From the NCBI GenBank assembly GCA_020444775.1, contig JAGRHX010000181.1:1-30860 (forward strand): a stretch of DNA of 30,860 nucleotides, read 5' to 3'. Positions 22,710 to 30,860 of the stretch are shown here, one piece after another (position 1 is the first letter of the stretch; each line of letters starts with the position of its first letter). A program made the position numbers and the translations under genes. Source of the stretch: Gammaproteobacteria bacterium. Lineage in GTDB: Bacteria; Pseudomonadota; Gammaproteobacteria; HK1. The notes under the pieces are model-generated. The model saw only the letters and a list, made by a program, of their open reading frames with translations. It ran no database searches and was not told where the DNA came from.

Positions 22710-25478
22710 TCAGAGGTTTTCCCAGTTGACCGGGTCGACCGGCAGATGGACGGTCACCACGGTCCCCTCGCCAGGCTTGGATTCGATCCGCATCTCGCCG
22801 CCATGCTGCGAGATGATGTCATCGCACAGGGACAGGCCGAGTCCCATGCCACCGCCTTGTCGTTTGGTGGAGAAATACGGTGAGCGAGCCTGCTGCAGCG
22901 TCATCGGGTCCATGCCGACACCATTGTCACGCACGATCAGGAGCACGTCTCCCGTACCCGGCCCGGTGCTGATTTCGATCAGTCCCTTGCCACGCTGGCA
23001 GTCTACGGCCGCCTCGGCCGCGTTCAGCGCCAGATTCAGGATCACCTGTGTCAATTGGTCCGCCGACCCGGTAACCGCCGGGATGCCGGGATCCAGCTTC
23101 ACCTCGAGCCGCAGAATCTGCACCCGGGCGTCATAGCGCACCAGGTTGAGTGCGGAGCGGACCACCTGGTTCAGATCCAGCAGACTGCGTTCGACAGGAC
23201 GTGGGCGAGCCACGTCGGCAATCTCGCGTGTCATATGGACCAGACGGTCGGCCTGCGTGGCGATGAGGTCCAGGCTGTCCACGAAGGCGTGGGGATCGCC
23301 GGGCCCGCCGCCGTCCAGGTCACCGCGTAGCGATCGCACCGCGCCGAAGATGGCTGCGGCCGGATTGCCGACCTCATGCACGATACCGGCGGCGAGCTGG
23401 CCGATTGCCGCCATCTTCTCGCGATGGAAGCTGTTCTGACGGGCTGCCTCCAGCTCCCGCGCCTGACGCTGACGTTCGCTCAGGTCCCGCAGCACGCCGA
23501 CGAAGCCGGTCTGCTGCTCCAGTCGTATCACGCCGATACCCAACTCCAACGGGACCACGCTACCGTCTTTGCGCAATCCCTCGACCTCGCGTGCGCGCAG
23601 GCCGATGACCTGGGCCGCGCTGCTCTCCATGTAGCGTTGCAGGTAATGATCGTGCTGGCTGCGGTACGGTTGTGGCATCAGCATATTGACCTTGCGGCCC
23701 AACAGCTCGGTTGGTGCGTATCCGAACAGCTCACAGGCGGCAGGATTGGCCATCTCGATGACGCCGCGCTGGTCGATGGTGACGATGGCATCGGTGACGC
23801 TGTCCATCAGCGCCCGCAGCCGGCTCTCGCTGGTGCGAAGCGCTTGCTCGTCCGTCCTGCGGCGGGTGATGTCGGTCTGCAGGCCAACGTAATGGGTGAT
23901 CTCGCCCTGCGTGTTTCGCAGCGGAAAGATCGAGACCAGATTCCAGATGGTGCTGCCGTCCTTGCATCGATTGCACAGCTCGCCACGCCAGATCTCTCCG
24001 GCGAGGATGGTGTGCCACAGCTCGGTGTAGCGATGCTGGGGCTGACCCGCGGCCCTGAGCACGCTCGGCGTGTTGCCGATCACCTCCTCGGCGGTGTACC
24101 CGGTGACACTGGTGAAGGCGGGGTTGACGTACTCGATGACACCGTGCAGGTCGGTGATGATGACCAGCTCGGCGCTCTGTTCGATGGCGAGCGACATCTT
24201 GCGCAGCTTATCGAGCGCCAGCCTGCTCTGAGTCGTGTCACTCGAAGCACCGCGCAAACCGATGTCGCGGCCTTCGAGGTCACGGATGGGCACGCCATTC
24301 ACCTTGAGCCAGATAAGCTCACCGGAGGCGGTCTGGCTACGATGCTCCAGATCCTTGAACGGACCGCCGCCGCCACGCTTGCGCATGAACTCGCGGACCC
24401 GCTCGGCATCTTCGGCCGGCGCGAGCTCGAGCGGTGTACGGCCCAGCAGCTGCTCCGGTTCGAAGCCGAGCACGTCGCGTACCCGATCGCTGACGAAGGT
24501 GAATCTGCCGTGGGTGTCCACCTCCCAGATGAATTCACCGGCGGCGTCGGCGATGTCTTGAAAGCGACGCTCGCTGAGCGCGAGCGCCTCGGTGCGCTCC
24601 TTGACACGATCCTCGAGCGTATCGTGCGCCTCGTGCAGCGCGGACAGATAGCGTTCGCTGGCGTGCTCCTCGCGGCGCAGACGACTCTCGCTACGCCAGT
24701 ACAGGTACAGCAGCAGTGTCAACAACACGGCGCTGAGGCTCAAGGTGCTGACCAGCACGGTGCTCTGTGCGCGTCGGATCTGCAGCAGCAATGCGGTCAG
24801 GTCGGTGTAGAGCTCGAACACGCCGACAATGCGTCCGCTGCCGGGCTCGCGTAATGGCACGTAGCTCTCCAGCAGGTCGCGTTCCTCGAGCACGCCATCG
24901 GACTGGTTGAATTCGTCCTGACGTACCAGCTCGCTGCTGGTCGTACCGGAGAGTGCTTCCCGGTAGCTGTCGTTGCTGAGTGCGCTTTCCCCGACCAGGT
25001 GGTGGTCACTGGAGAAGATGGTGAGACCGTTCGAGCTGTAGATCTTGATGCGTGCGACGCGCATCCCGCCGAGTGGATCGACCAGGTATTCGCGTAGCGT
25101 CGTCACTCGAGGATCGTCACGCAGACTGCTGCCGGCGAGCCCCGACTCTGCAGCCTCCAACACCGGCTCGATGTGGTGGAACATCGCCGCGGCCAGCGAT
25201 CGCGCCATGGATTCGTTCTGCTCGATGCCGAGCGAACGCAGTTCACCCGAGACCATGTCCCGCATCAGCAGGCCTAGAGAGAGGCCCAGAACGACCAGCC
25301 CGGCAATCGCCGACGCGCCGAAGCGATGCAGGCGGGCGACATGCACCCGTGGTCTGCTCGCGAGTCGCTCGTCGCGGGCCATTGACCGGGCGTGATGGAG
25401 AGCCGCGACGGGTCGGGCGGTGTTGTGAACCGGTCCCGCAGAATTCCGGTTGTGTGTCAGGTCGTCTACCAAAGCCAT
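22710..25478 (-). CDS. Membrane PAS histidine kinase with a FixL-like third PAS domain
   Basis: The 922-residue sensor has a transmembrane helix near residues 55-72, an extracytoplasmic region of about 165 residues, a second helix near 240, then three PAS domains. PAS3 (about 545-665) reads MPQPYRSQHDHYLQRY and IGLRAREV, close to FixL: His609 aligns with the proximal heme His200 of Bradyrhizobium FixL, Arg615 with Arg206 and Arg630 with Arg220 (one-residue gap). The kinase core has phospho-acceptor His701 (GIVHEVGNPAAAI), an N-box (LTQVILNLALNAAEAA), DNGVGMDP, and GGGMGLGLSLC. It probably senses oxygen, redox state or a periplasmic signal and phosphorylates the next gene product. ATG 25478 lacks a strong ribosome site; M33 is an alternative. 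Confidence 0.93.
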   Translation of the reverse strand: MALVDDLTHNRNSAGPVHNTARPVAALHHARSMARDERLASRPRVHVARLHRFGASAIAGLVVLGLSLGLLMRDMVSGELRSLGIEQNESMARSLAAAMFHHIEPVLEAAESGLAGSSLRDDPRVTTLREYLVDPLGGMRVARIKIYSSNGLTIFSSDHHLVGESALSNDSYREALSGTTSSELVRQDEFNQSDGVLEERDLLESYVPLREPGSGRIVGVFELYTDLTALLLQIRRAQSTVLVSTLSLSAVLLTLLLYLYWRSESRLRREEHASERYLSALHEAHDTLEDRVKERTEALALSERRFQDIADAAGEFIWEVDTHGRFTFVSDRVRDVLGFEPEQLLGRTPLELAPAEDAERVREFMRKRGGGGPFKDLEHRSQTASGELIWLKVNGVPIRDLEGRDIGLRGASSDTTQSRLALDKLRKMSLAIEQSAELVIITDLHGVIEYVNPAFTSVTGYTAEEVIGNTPSVLRAAGQPQHRYTELWHTILAGEIWRGELCNRCKDGSTIWNLVSIFPLRNTQGEITHYVGLQTDITRRRTDEQALRTSESRLRALMDSVTDAIVTIDQRGVIEMANPAACELFGYAPTELLGRKVNMLMPQPYRSQHDHYLQRYMESSAAQVIGLRAREVEGLRKDGSVVPLELGIGVIRLEQQTGFVGVLRDLSERQRQARELEAARQNSFHREKMAAIGQLAAGIVHEVGNPAAAIFGAVRSLRGDLDGGGPGDPHAFVDSLDLIATQADRLVHMTREIADVARPRPVERSLLDLNQVVRSALNLVRYDARVQILRLEVKLDPGIPAVTGSADQLTQVILNLALNAAEAAVDCQRGKGLIEISTGPGTGDVLLIVRDNGVGMDPMTLQQARSPYFSTKRQGGGMGLGLSLCDDIISQHGGEMRIESKPGEGTVVTVHLPVDPVNWENL

Positions 25479-25850
25479 GTGAACTCGAGCCGCTCAGGCA
25501 CATTGGTGATTGCCATGCTTCGACGGTCAATCCTGTAGCCGGCCGCCGCATACGGTGCCCGGTCGATTGGGGCTCGTATGTGACGTCGGCCGGTAGCGTG
25601 TGCCCTGGCCCGGTTGATGCGTCCATGCAATGACCATCTTCTTGGAAATCGCCCAACGATGGCCCGATTGTCGCGACCACAAACGCCTTGACTCGTTTAC
25701 ACGACCACGGGCCTGAGTATTCCCAGCGTGATCCCGAGATGCCTTGATGTGGAACAAGGTGATGCAATCGATGCCGTGCTTCAGGTGTCCTATACGGCGT
25801 CGGATCAATTGCGCATGCGGGGCCGTCGGGCGGGCTGCTCGTTGCGAAGC
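25479..25850. other. Intergenic region between TPR gene and kinase gene
   Basis: The 372 bases contain no convincing gene; the short open frames lack ribosome sites and family-like sequence. A weak -35/-10 pair for the kinase exists on the minus strand (TTGACC, 17 bases, ACCAAT) about 25 bases before its start. No terminator hairpin with a T-run follows the TPR gene. This gap is the natural boundary between the cytochrome-maturation operon and the kinase-regulator operon. Confidence 0.4.
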
Positions 25851-26468
25851 TCAGTCGGCGCTATGGTTCGGCACCTGCTCGGCGTAGCCGATTCCGGCAC
25901 CAGACCGTGCAGCCAGCAGGCTCTGCCATTCCCAGATCGCCGCTCGTGCGCGGCGTAGCTGAGGCTGTCCCGGTGGTGACAGATGCACGAAAGCGCGCAT
26001 CGCACCCAATGCGGCAGGAAGATCGCCCATGCCCTCGTGGGCAACGGCGAGGCCGTAGTAGGCGTTGGCTTGTGTGCGACGCAATGCGATTGCGCGCTCG
26101 AAGGCTGCGGCCGCAGCCGCGTGCCGCTTTTCGAGCAACAACGCAAAGCCCAGGTTCGCGTGCATTTCCGGGACGGTCGGCAGCGCCCGGACCAACGCAT
26201 CGAAGACGCGTATTGCGGCGTCGGCTCGGCCCGCACGCAGCGCGGTCACGCCCCGCTCGAAAACATGTCGCACCGCGGTTTCGGTGGCATCGTGTCCGAT
26301 CATTGGCGCGGCATCTTGCGCTTGCGCGAGCCGGGCAGGGGCGGGCCCGGTGGCGGGCGGTACGTCAGCCAGGGCCGGATGGGCAGCACCGAGCAGCAGC
26401 CAGCAGAGCAGTCTGCGGATTCCGGACCGTGGGGAGCTCGGGTAGGGGCTGGGCGCTCGGAGGGTCAT
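25851..26468 (-). CDS. Periplasmic TPR protein of the cytochrome c maturation operon
   Basis: The 205-residue form starts at ATG 26468 (GAGGAG nine bases upstream), 13 bases after the CcsA stop. It has an N-terminal signal segment (GIRRLLCWLLLGAAHPALA) and about three TPR units: AVRHVFERGVTALRAGRADAAIRVFDALV, then PTVPEMHANLGFALLLEKRH and QANAYYGLAVAHEGMGDLPA. TPR proteins such as CcmI/NrfG hold apocytochromes during heme attachment, and this gene's position after ResB and CcsA suggests the same task. That role is inferred from position; the TPR fold itself is clear. Confidence 0.85.
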   Translation of the reverse strand: MTLRAPSPYPSSPRSGIRRLLCWLLLGAAHPALADVPPATGPAPARLAQAQDAAPMIGHDATETAVRHVFERGVTALRAGRADAAIRVFDALVRALPTVPEMHANLGFALLLEKRHAAAAAAFERAIALRRTQANAYYGLAVAHEGMGDLPAALGAMRAFVHLSPPGQPQLRRARAAIWEWQSLLAARSGAGIGYAEQVPNHSAD

Positions 26469-26481
26469 ACGCGAGGGCTCC

Positions 26482-27270
26482 TCAGGCAATGCCCTTGTGT
26501 GGCGCCACGCTGAGGAATGGCACGCCAAGAAAGGTCACCAGGGCGAGCACGAAGATGACCACGACGCAGGCCCATTCCACGCGCTCGGGCAGCGTGTAGG
26601 TCAGACGCTGATGCAGACTGGCGCCCACGCACAGCCAGACCAGGAATGCCCAGGTCTCCAGCGGATCCCAGGACCAGTAGCGTCCCCACGCGTCCTGCGC
26701 CCAGGCCGCGCCGGCGAGCAGCATCAGCGACTGAAAGACGAACGCGAGACCGAGCCAGCGCCAGACCATCGTGTCCGCATCCTCGATCACCGGTTGTGGC
26801 ACCCGAGCGAGCAGCAGACCGCCGGCGAGGCCCGCAGAGACCAGAAGAGCGCCCAGGAACAGCTTCCCGGCGAGCACATGTACCCACAGCCAGAGGTTGT
26901 CGTAGCTCGCGGGCAGGGCCGTCGGCTCCGGCGACTCGAGCAAGGTCCAGACGCCTAGCAGCGCCAGCACCGGCAGCGCGATCAGCGCACCCGGGCGAAT
27001 GGCAGGCCGCCGCCAATAAGCCAGGGCATAGACGAGACCGAGGCTGAACAGATTGCTGAGCAGTATTTCGAACAAGGTCAGGAAGGGGCCGTGGCCGATC
27101 CGTAGCCAGCGTGCCGAGATGGTCATTGCCAACGCCAGCACACCCAAACCCAGCCCGGTCAGCGTCAGCCGCACGCGCACGTCCGAGCGTGCTGCCGTGA
27201 CCGCCGGCACGCACAGAGCGGCGGTCGCATAGCTCGCTACGCCGATCAGCAGACACACCTGCTCAAGCAT
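26482..27270 (-). CDS. ccsA: Cytochrome c maturation protein CcsA (System II heme exporter/ligase subunit)
   Basis: The 262-residue integral membrane protein has about eight helices. The tryptophan-rich heme-handling WWD motif is clear (WGRYWSWDPLETWAFLVW), with flanking His residues in LWVHVLAGK and ASLHQRLTYT as candidate heme ligands. CcsA/ResC moves reduced heme across the membrane and attaches it to CXXCH cysteines with ResB. ATG 27270 overlaps the ResB stop by eight bases (an upstream in-frame extension would lie inside resB). The gene sits between two multiheme cytochrome genes' maturation partners, consistent with a dedicated system. Confidence 0.93.
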   Translation of the reverse strand: MLEQVCLLIGVASYATAALCVPAVTAARSDVRVRLTLTGLGLGVLALAMTISARWLRIGHGPFLTLFEILLSNLFSLGLVYALAYWRRPAIRPGALIALPVLALLGVWTLLESPEPTALPASYDNLWLWVHVLAGKLFLGALLVSAGLAGGLLLARVPQPVIEDADTMVWRWLGLAFVFQSLMLLAGAAWAQDAWGRYWSWDPLETWAFLVWLCVGASLHQRLTYTLPERVEWACVVVIFVLALVTFLGVPFLSVAPHKGIA

Positions 27271-28348
27271 GCGCGCGTGACCTTGCGTCCCGACCACGGG
27301 CCGGCGCGGCGCGTGTCTGGACGCGCCCGAAGTGCCAACCGAGCGCGGCAATCGCCACCACACCCACGACCAGGATCAGGTCCAGATAGGGCTGATGGAC
27401 GAGGTTGTAGCCCATCCACAGCCGAGTGCCCCGGTAGCTCAGGGTTCCACGCTCCAGACGTATGGATTCGCCAACCCGTAACAGGCGCGGCTGTGCCATT
27501 GATGGGCTCCCGACGTCGTGCACGCGCAGGCCCTGCACCCAGTGTCTGGCGCTCTCGTTCAGTGTCCACGCCCGATCAAAGGCTATCGGGCGCTCAATGC
27601 TCAGTTCCAGATCCAGGCGCTGGCCGTCGGGCGTGGTCCAACGGTTGCTTTGTTGCCAGTCGTTGAGCGGGTAGGAGGGAAAATGAACGGCGCCCCGCCG
27701 AGCAGGGGCGCCATCTGGTTGCCAGTCCAGGATTGCGGCAAAGCCCTTGTTGGAGGTGGTATAGAATCGATAACGATGGATGCGAAGCGGCTGACTGTCG
27801 CCGAAACGTATGGCCGTCTCGAAGGGCTCCGCTGCATCGCTCGTCGCGGTATGGACCTGGCTTTGAGTCGCGACCCTGACCAGTGCAGGTTGATAGTCGA
27901 TACGCACATCTCCTTGGATGAAGCGTACCGCTCGCAATGCCTGCAGATCCGCCCATGGGCCTTGGTCGAGCACCGTGATCGCACGTGGATCGAAGGCCTG
28001 CCCCTGAACCAGCTCGACCCTCGCGCGAAAGCTGCACAGCTGGGACAGACTGATCAGCAGACAGAGCGCCAACAAGCACAGGTGAAACAGCAGCAGCGCC
28101 GGCCGAGTGCGCAAGCTGCGCTGCACGGCAATCGCACACAACAGGTTCACGCTCAACCCTGTGAGTGGCACCACCATCCACCACACGGATGTGTCCTCGC
28201 GCCGGTAGCTCAGGAATATCGCCAGCGCGAGCATCACCATGGCGGGCAAGGTCAGCTTCAATGAGGCAAGTGGCCGTACGAGGCGCATGACCGGCCACGA
28301 GCCCTTGCCTGTATCATCAATGCGCGACTGGAGTATGACGCGGTGCAT
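27263..28348 (-). CDS. resB: Cytochrome c maturation protein ResB (System II)
   Basis: The protein is about 361 residues from ATG 28348. Helices occur at RPLASLKLTLPAMVMLALAIFL, then two more before residue 120, and one at the C-terminus (LDLILVVGVVAIAALGWHFG). Between them is a large periplasmic domain typical of ResB. Together with CcsA it ligates heme to apocytochromes. The start is uncertain: a TTG at 28399 inside the cytochrome gene, ATG 28348 and ATG 28288 (just before the first helix) are all possible and none has a strong ribosome site. The family is divergent; identification rests on helix pattern and the coupled ccsA gene. Confidence 0.82.
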   Translation of the reverse strand: MHRVILQSRIDDTGKGSWPVMRLVRPLASLKLTLPAMVMLALAIFLSYRREDTSVWWMVVPLTGLSVNLLCAIAVQRSLRTRPALLLFHLCLLALCLLISLSQLCSFRARVELVQGQAFDPRAITVLDQGPWADLQALRAVRFIQGDVRIDYQPALVRVATQSQVHTATSDAAEPFETAIRFGDSQPLRIHRYRFYTTSNKGFAAILDWQPDGAPARRGAVHFPSYPLNDWQQSNRWTTPDGQRLDLELSIERPIAFDRAWTLNESARHWVQGLRVHDVGSPSMAQPRLLRVGESIRLERGTLSYRGTRLWMGYNLVHQPYLDLILVVGVVAIAALGWHFGRVQTRAAPARGRDARSRAHA

Positions 28349-28365
28349 CTGTTTGGCGGTCTTGT

Positions 28366-30858
28366 TCAGGGTGGGTTGCGACACACGTCTTGCATCCAAT
28401 CCTTGCCGAACTGTGTGTCGTTGCCCGGGATGTTTGCGCCGGCCGATCCGCAGTTCGAGTCGGTCCAGTTGCCGCTGGTGGCGAAGGTACGCACCTTCAG
28501 CTTCGCGTTACGGTAGTAGGGGCCCTGTGTGTACGAGTCAGCATGGGCATCGATGGCGATCTCGGTGCCTGCCGGGAGACCGGCCTCGGGTCCAACGTCA
28601 TTCAGGTTGACCAGCAAGGCCTTGTTCTTCCAACCGTGTGGCACCGCGGTATGACACCACATGCAGCGCAGGTTCCGATCGACGCGTTTGGCGTGAAATG
28701 CGTGCAGATTGGAGTCCTTCTCGCCGCTGAAGCCACTTTCGAAGCCGGACCGGTCACCCTCGTTCTCTTCGGTCGCGTAGTTGGTGTGGTTGTGACAGCG
28801 AAAGCACAGACCATCGTCGTTGTCACCGGTGGTTTCGTCCCAAGGCCCCTTGAGGATGAAGTCGTTCTCGGAGCCGTGCGGGCCCCAGGGCGTGCCGTTC
28901 TCGCCGCCCGGCGGTACCACGGTACCGGGGGCGGTATTGGCGCCATGGCAATCGCTGCAGTACATGGTCTGCACGCCGATGCTGGCGCCGTTCCATGGCG
29001 CCAGGAACAGGTTGGTCGTCGCGCTCATGTTGCGTATGCCGGCACTACGGCCGGTATCGTCCATGACCGGATGCCAGGAGCGGTGATTGTTGGTCGAGTA
29101 CGCGGGTGCCGCGCCCGTGTCGTTGCGGGAGACCTCGCCCTTGTGGGTGATCGGCGCGCGGAACTCCTTGGCCTGATTGGTGTACTGGCTGAGGTCGTTG
29201 GTGCCGGCAGGCGTGCCACCGACCGAGTCGCCGAGCTCGGGTCGATTGCCGACCGGATAGACGTTGTTGTCGTCGTAGCCGAAATTGGAATGGCATTTCA
29301 GGCAGATCTGATATTCGCGCGTGACGTGCGTCTGCGAGACCTCGGTGCCGGCACCGACCCCGCCGTCACCGCGCTTGATCTCGTAGTCGGTGTTGGCCGG
29401 GATCAGATGGAAGCTCGCCGAGATCGGGTAGATGGGCTCGACGCCCCAGGCGCCGCGTAGCACCCCGGATGCGATGTTGCTGTGCGGCGTCTCGTCGTGG
29501 GCATGGGTACCGGCCACGTCGTCGCCGCTGGCGTTGAATCGGCGATTGCGCATCAGCCGGTGCGGGTTGTGGCAATCGGTGCACTCGGCATGTCGATTGA
29601 GCAGATTGCCCTGGCCCAGATTCTCGCGTGTCTCTTCGCCATCGGCATTGAACGGATCGTGACGCTCCTCGCCGGCCGGCTGATCGACGGACCGGATCGG
29701 CATGTGCCGGGCCTTGAGAAACTCGGTGCGTATGTTCGGCACCTGCGTGGTGTTGGTCAGGATGCTTTCCGCGGCGCTGGTATGACACTGGTAGCAGGTT
29801 TGTTCGATGGCCGGATTGCCGCCGTGCTTGGGGATGCCCAGCGCATCGGTTGCTTCGCGCAGCAGCCGCGGAGCGCCCGGCACGGTGTGGGTATCGTGGC
29901 AATTCAGGCAGCTTGCTTCCCAGACCCGGATCCCGTCGAAGAACTCGCGTACGCTCGCGGCCTCGCTGCGATAGATCTCGTCCGCGACAGTGCTGTCGGC
30001 ATGCGCTGAGAGCGCCCAGGCGCTGCCAAGCTTGTCGTGGCAGGCAAGACAGACGATGTCGGTTTCCTGATTGAACGCGCCGCCGACTGGCGGCACGGTC
30101 TGGAAGCGATTCAGGCGGAGAAACTTGATGCTGTAGGGCAAGGCGTCGTCACGAATGTGCGGATCGTGACAGCTCGTGCATTCGAGCTTGCCATTCTCCA
30201 GCGGGACCACCGGATGTGAGCCGGACGCGCGTGTCGCGATGTGCGCGGTGGTGGCCGGGTCGCGTAGCTCGCCATCGGCAAGCGCCAGCCTCGAATCGTA
30301 GGTGAACGAGATGGGGTGATCGTTGCGCAGGTCTACACCGAGCTTGCGTGTGAAACCGGTATCCGCACCCGCGCCGTCGGCCATGGTTCCCCCGGTGCCC
30401 GTGCCCTGTAGCTGGATGTTGGCGCCGCTCTGGCCATTGGCGACGTTGACGGCGCCGATGGCGAGCGTTCCGTCGTGGCAGGACAGGCAGAGCTTGGAAC
30501 TGCCGCCCGGCGTGGCGGCGATGTCGTCGGCGTTGATCGACGACGAGGTGTACGGCGTGTAGGTGGCACCGGAGATGCGGCGGTTCCACAGCGGCGCGCC
30601 GGGCAGCGCGGTGGCCTCGCCGAGGACGCCGGAGGTGTCGACGAGGTCGGCCAGACCGATCCCGTCCAGCCCGAGCAGCCCGACGACCCGCTCGTCCAAA
30701 CCCGACCCGTCGCTGCGCAGGAGTCCGGTGACGCCGGCGTTGGACCGGTCGGTGACGTGCCGGCGCCCCTCGGTCAGCCGCCACACCAACCACGAATCGA
30801 CCGTGCCGAGGCACAGGTCCTCGCGATCGACCGACCCGCCCAGGGAGGCGAGCAGCCA
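28366..30858 (-). CDS. Decaheme c-type cytochrome, N-terminus replaced by a kinase fragment (open at right edge)
   Basis: The frame ends TGA at 28366 and is open to the window edge. From about 30591 leftward the sequence is a large multiheme cytochrome with ten CXXCH sites: CLSCH (30475-30489), CTSCH, CLACH, CLNCH, CYQCH, CTDCH, CLKCH, CSDCH, CFRCH and CMWCH. CHDPH and CHNPH repeats are typical of the doubled-CXXCH family, and many spaced His can serve as distal ligands. It should be exported and act as an electron conduit or terminal reductase. No signal peptide exists: upstream of LWNRRISGATYTPYTSS the frame instead encodes an FGGY kinase segment. The longest start inside this segment is GTG 30789, which would not give an exported protein. 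The next gene (resB) starts 18 bases after the stop. Confidence 0.88.
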   Translation of the reverse strand, partial: WLLASLGGSVDREDLCLGTVDSWLVWRLTEGRRHVTDRSNAGVTGLLRSDGSGLDERVVGLLGLDGIGLADLVDTSGVLGEATALPGAPLWNRRISGATYTPYTSSSINADDIAATPGGSSKLCLSCHDGTLAIGAVNVANGQSGANIQLQGTGTGGTMADGAGADTGFTRKLGVDLRNDHPISFTYDSRLALADGELRDPATTAHIATRASGSHPVVPLENGKLECTSCHDPHIRDDALPYSIKFLRLNRFQTVPPVGGAFNQETDIVCLACHDKLGSAWALSAHADSTVADEIYRSEAASVREFFDGIRVWEASCLNCHDTHTVPGAPRLLREATDALGIPKHGGNPAIEQTCYQCHTSAAESILTNTTQVPNIRTEFLKARHMPIRSVDQPAGEERHDPFNADGEETRENLGQGNLLNRHAECTDCHNPHRLMRNRRFNASGDDVAGTHAHDETPHSNIASGVLRGAWGVEPIYPISASFHLIPANTDYEIKRGDGGVGAGTEVSQTHVTREYQICLKCHSNFGYDDNNVYPVGNRPELGDSVGGTPAGTNDLSQYTNQAKEFRAPITHKGEVSRNDTGAAPAYSTNNHRSWHPVMDDTGRSAGIRNMSATTNLFLAPWNGASIGVQTMYCSDCHGANTAPGTVVPPGGENGTPWGPHGSENDFILKGPWDETTGDNDDGLCFRCHNHTNYATEENEGDRSGFESGFSGEKDSNLHAFHAKRVDRNLRCMWCHTAVPHGWKNKALLVNLNDVGPEAGLPAGTEIAIDAHADSYTQGPYYRNAKLKVRTFATSGNWTDSNCGSAGANIPGNDTQFGKDWMQDVCRNPP
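30592..30858 (-). pseudogene. Glycerol kinase (FGGY) fragment fused in frame to the cytochrome
   Basis: On the minus strand, codons from 30858 read WLLASLGG, then LGTVDSWLVWRLTEGRR, HVTDRSNAGVTGLL, LADLVDTSGVLGEATALPGAP. This is the GlpK N-domain region (E. coli [38 protein letters not shown]). Similarity stops at GAP, where the cytochrome sequence takes over, instead of continuing to the kinase GDQQAA motif. Wording such as NAGVTGLL and the very GC-rich codons suggest an actinobacterial source. The segment is about 89 residues and is unlikely to fold alone. Confidence 0.75.
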
Positions 30859-30860
30859 CT

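Noticed and set aside
23967..23981. CXXCK-like motif (CNRCK) in the second PAS domain of the kinase
   Set aside because: It lies in a cytoplasmic PAS strand where relatives have a CNRRKDG-type sequence; cytochrome c heme attachment occurs outside the cytoplasm, so this is a chance Arg-to-Cys change.
25527..25808. Small minus-strand open frame between the TPR gene and the kinase gene
   Set aside because: No ribosome site, no recognisable domain and atypical residue composition; treated as intergenic.

Overview
The window is high-GC, densely coded bacterial DNA. The gene content (System II cytochrome c maturation, a PAS kinase paired with a sigma-54 activator, UbiA/HAD fusion, Dpp-type ABC operon) suggests a respiratory proteobacterium, most likely gammaproteobacterial. 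This is inferred from protein families only. No rRNA, tRNA, CRISPR array or insertion sequence was seen.

Layout. (1) 1-2525: the 3' end of a TPR-like gene, then a minus-strand acyl-CoA pair: a type III CoA-transferase broken by two in-frame amber codons, and an enoyl-CoA hydratase. (2) 2526-8680: a 642-base divergent control region with a perfect palindrome, then a five-gene peptide/organic-solute ABC importer operon with a strong intercistronic hairpin after the binding-protein gene. (3) 8724-9713: a Gfo/Idh/MocA oxidoreductase on the minus strand. (4) 9947-15506: plus-strand epimerase, HAD-UbiA prenyltransferase, unknown secreted protein and FGE-fold secreted protein; the last three are translationally coupled. 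(5) 15536-30860: an all-minus-strand redox cluster. In transcription order it holds a decaheme cytochrome, ResB, CcsA, a TPR protein, a PAS histidine kinase with a FixL-like PAS, a sigma-54 response regulator, a Sel1 protein, two seven-bladed 'regulator propeller' proteins, a HemN-like protein without its iron-sulfur ligands, and a hexaheme cytochrome.

The most interesting system is region 5. A good sigma-54 promoter (GG-N10-GC) lies in the short gap between the sigma-54 activator gene and the Sel1/propeller genes, with a 16-bp palindrome over its -12 to +1 region. I infer that a redox- or oxygen-sensing kinase switches on a secreted propeller/heme-handling/multiheme cytochrome set, with dedicated cytochrome c maturation genes next door. 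The HemN-like pseudoenzyme and the two stand-alone propellers give this set its unusual character.

Caution: at the right edge the decaheme reading frame runs without a stop into an actinobacterial-looking glycerol kinase (FGGY) fragment, with the join near 30590. This removes the cytochrome's signal peptide and looks like a chimeric assembly or a recombination junction.
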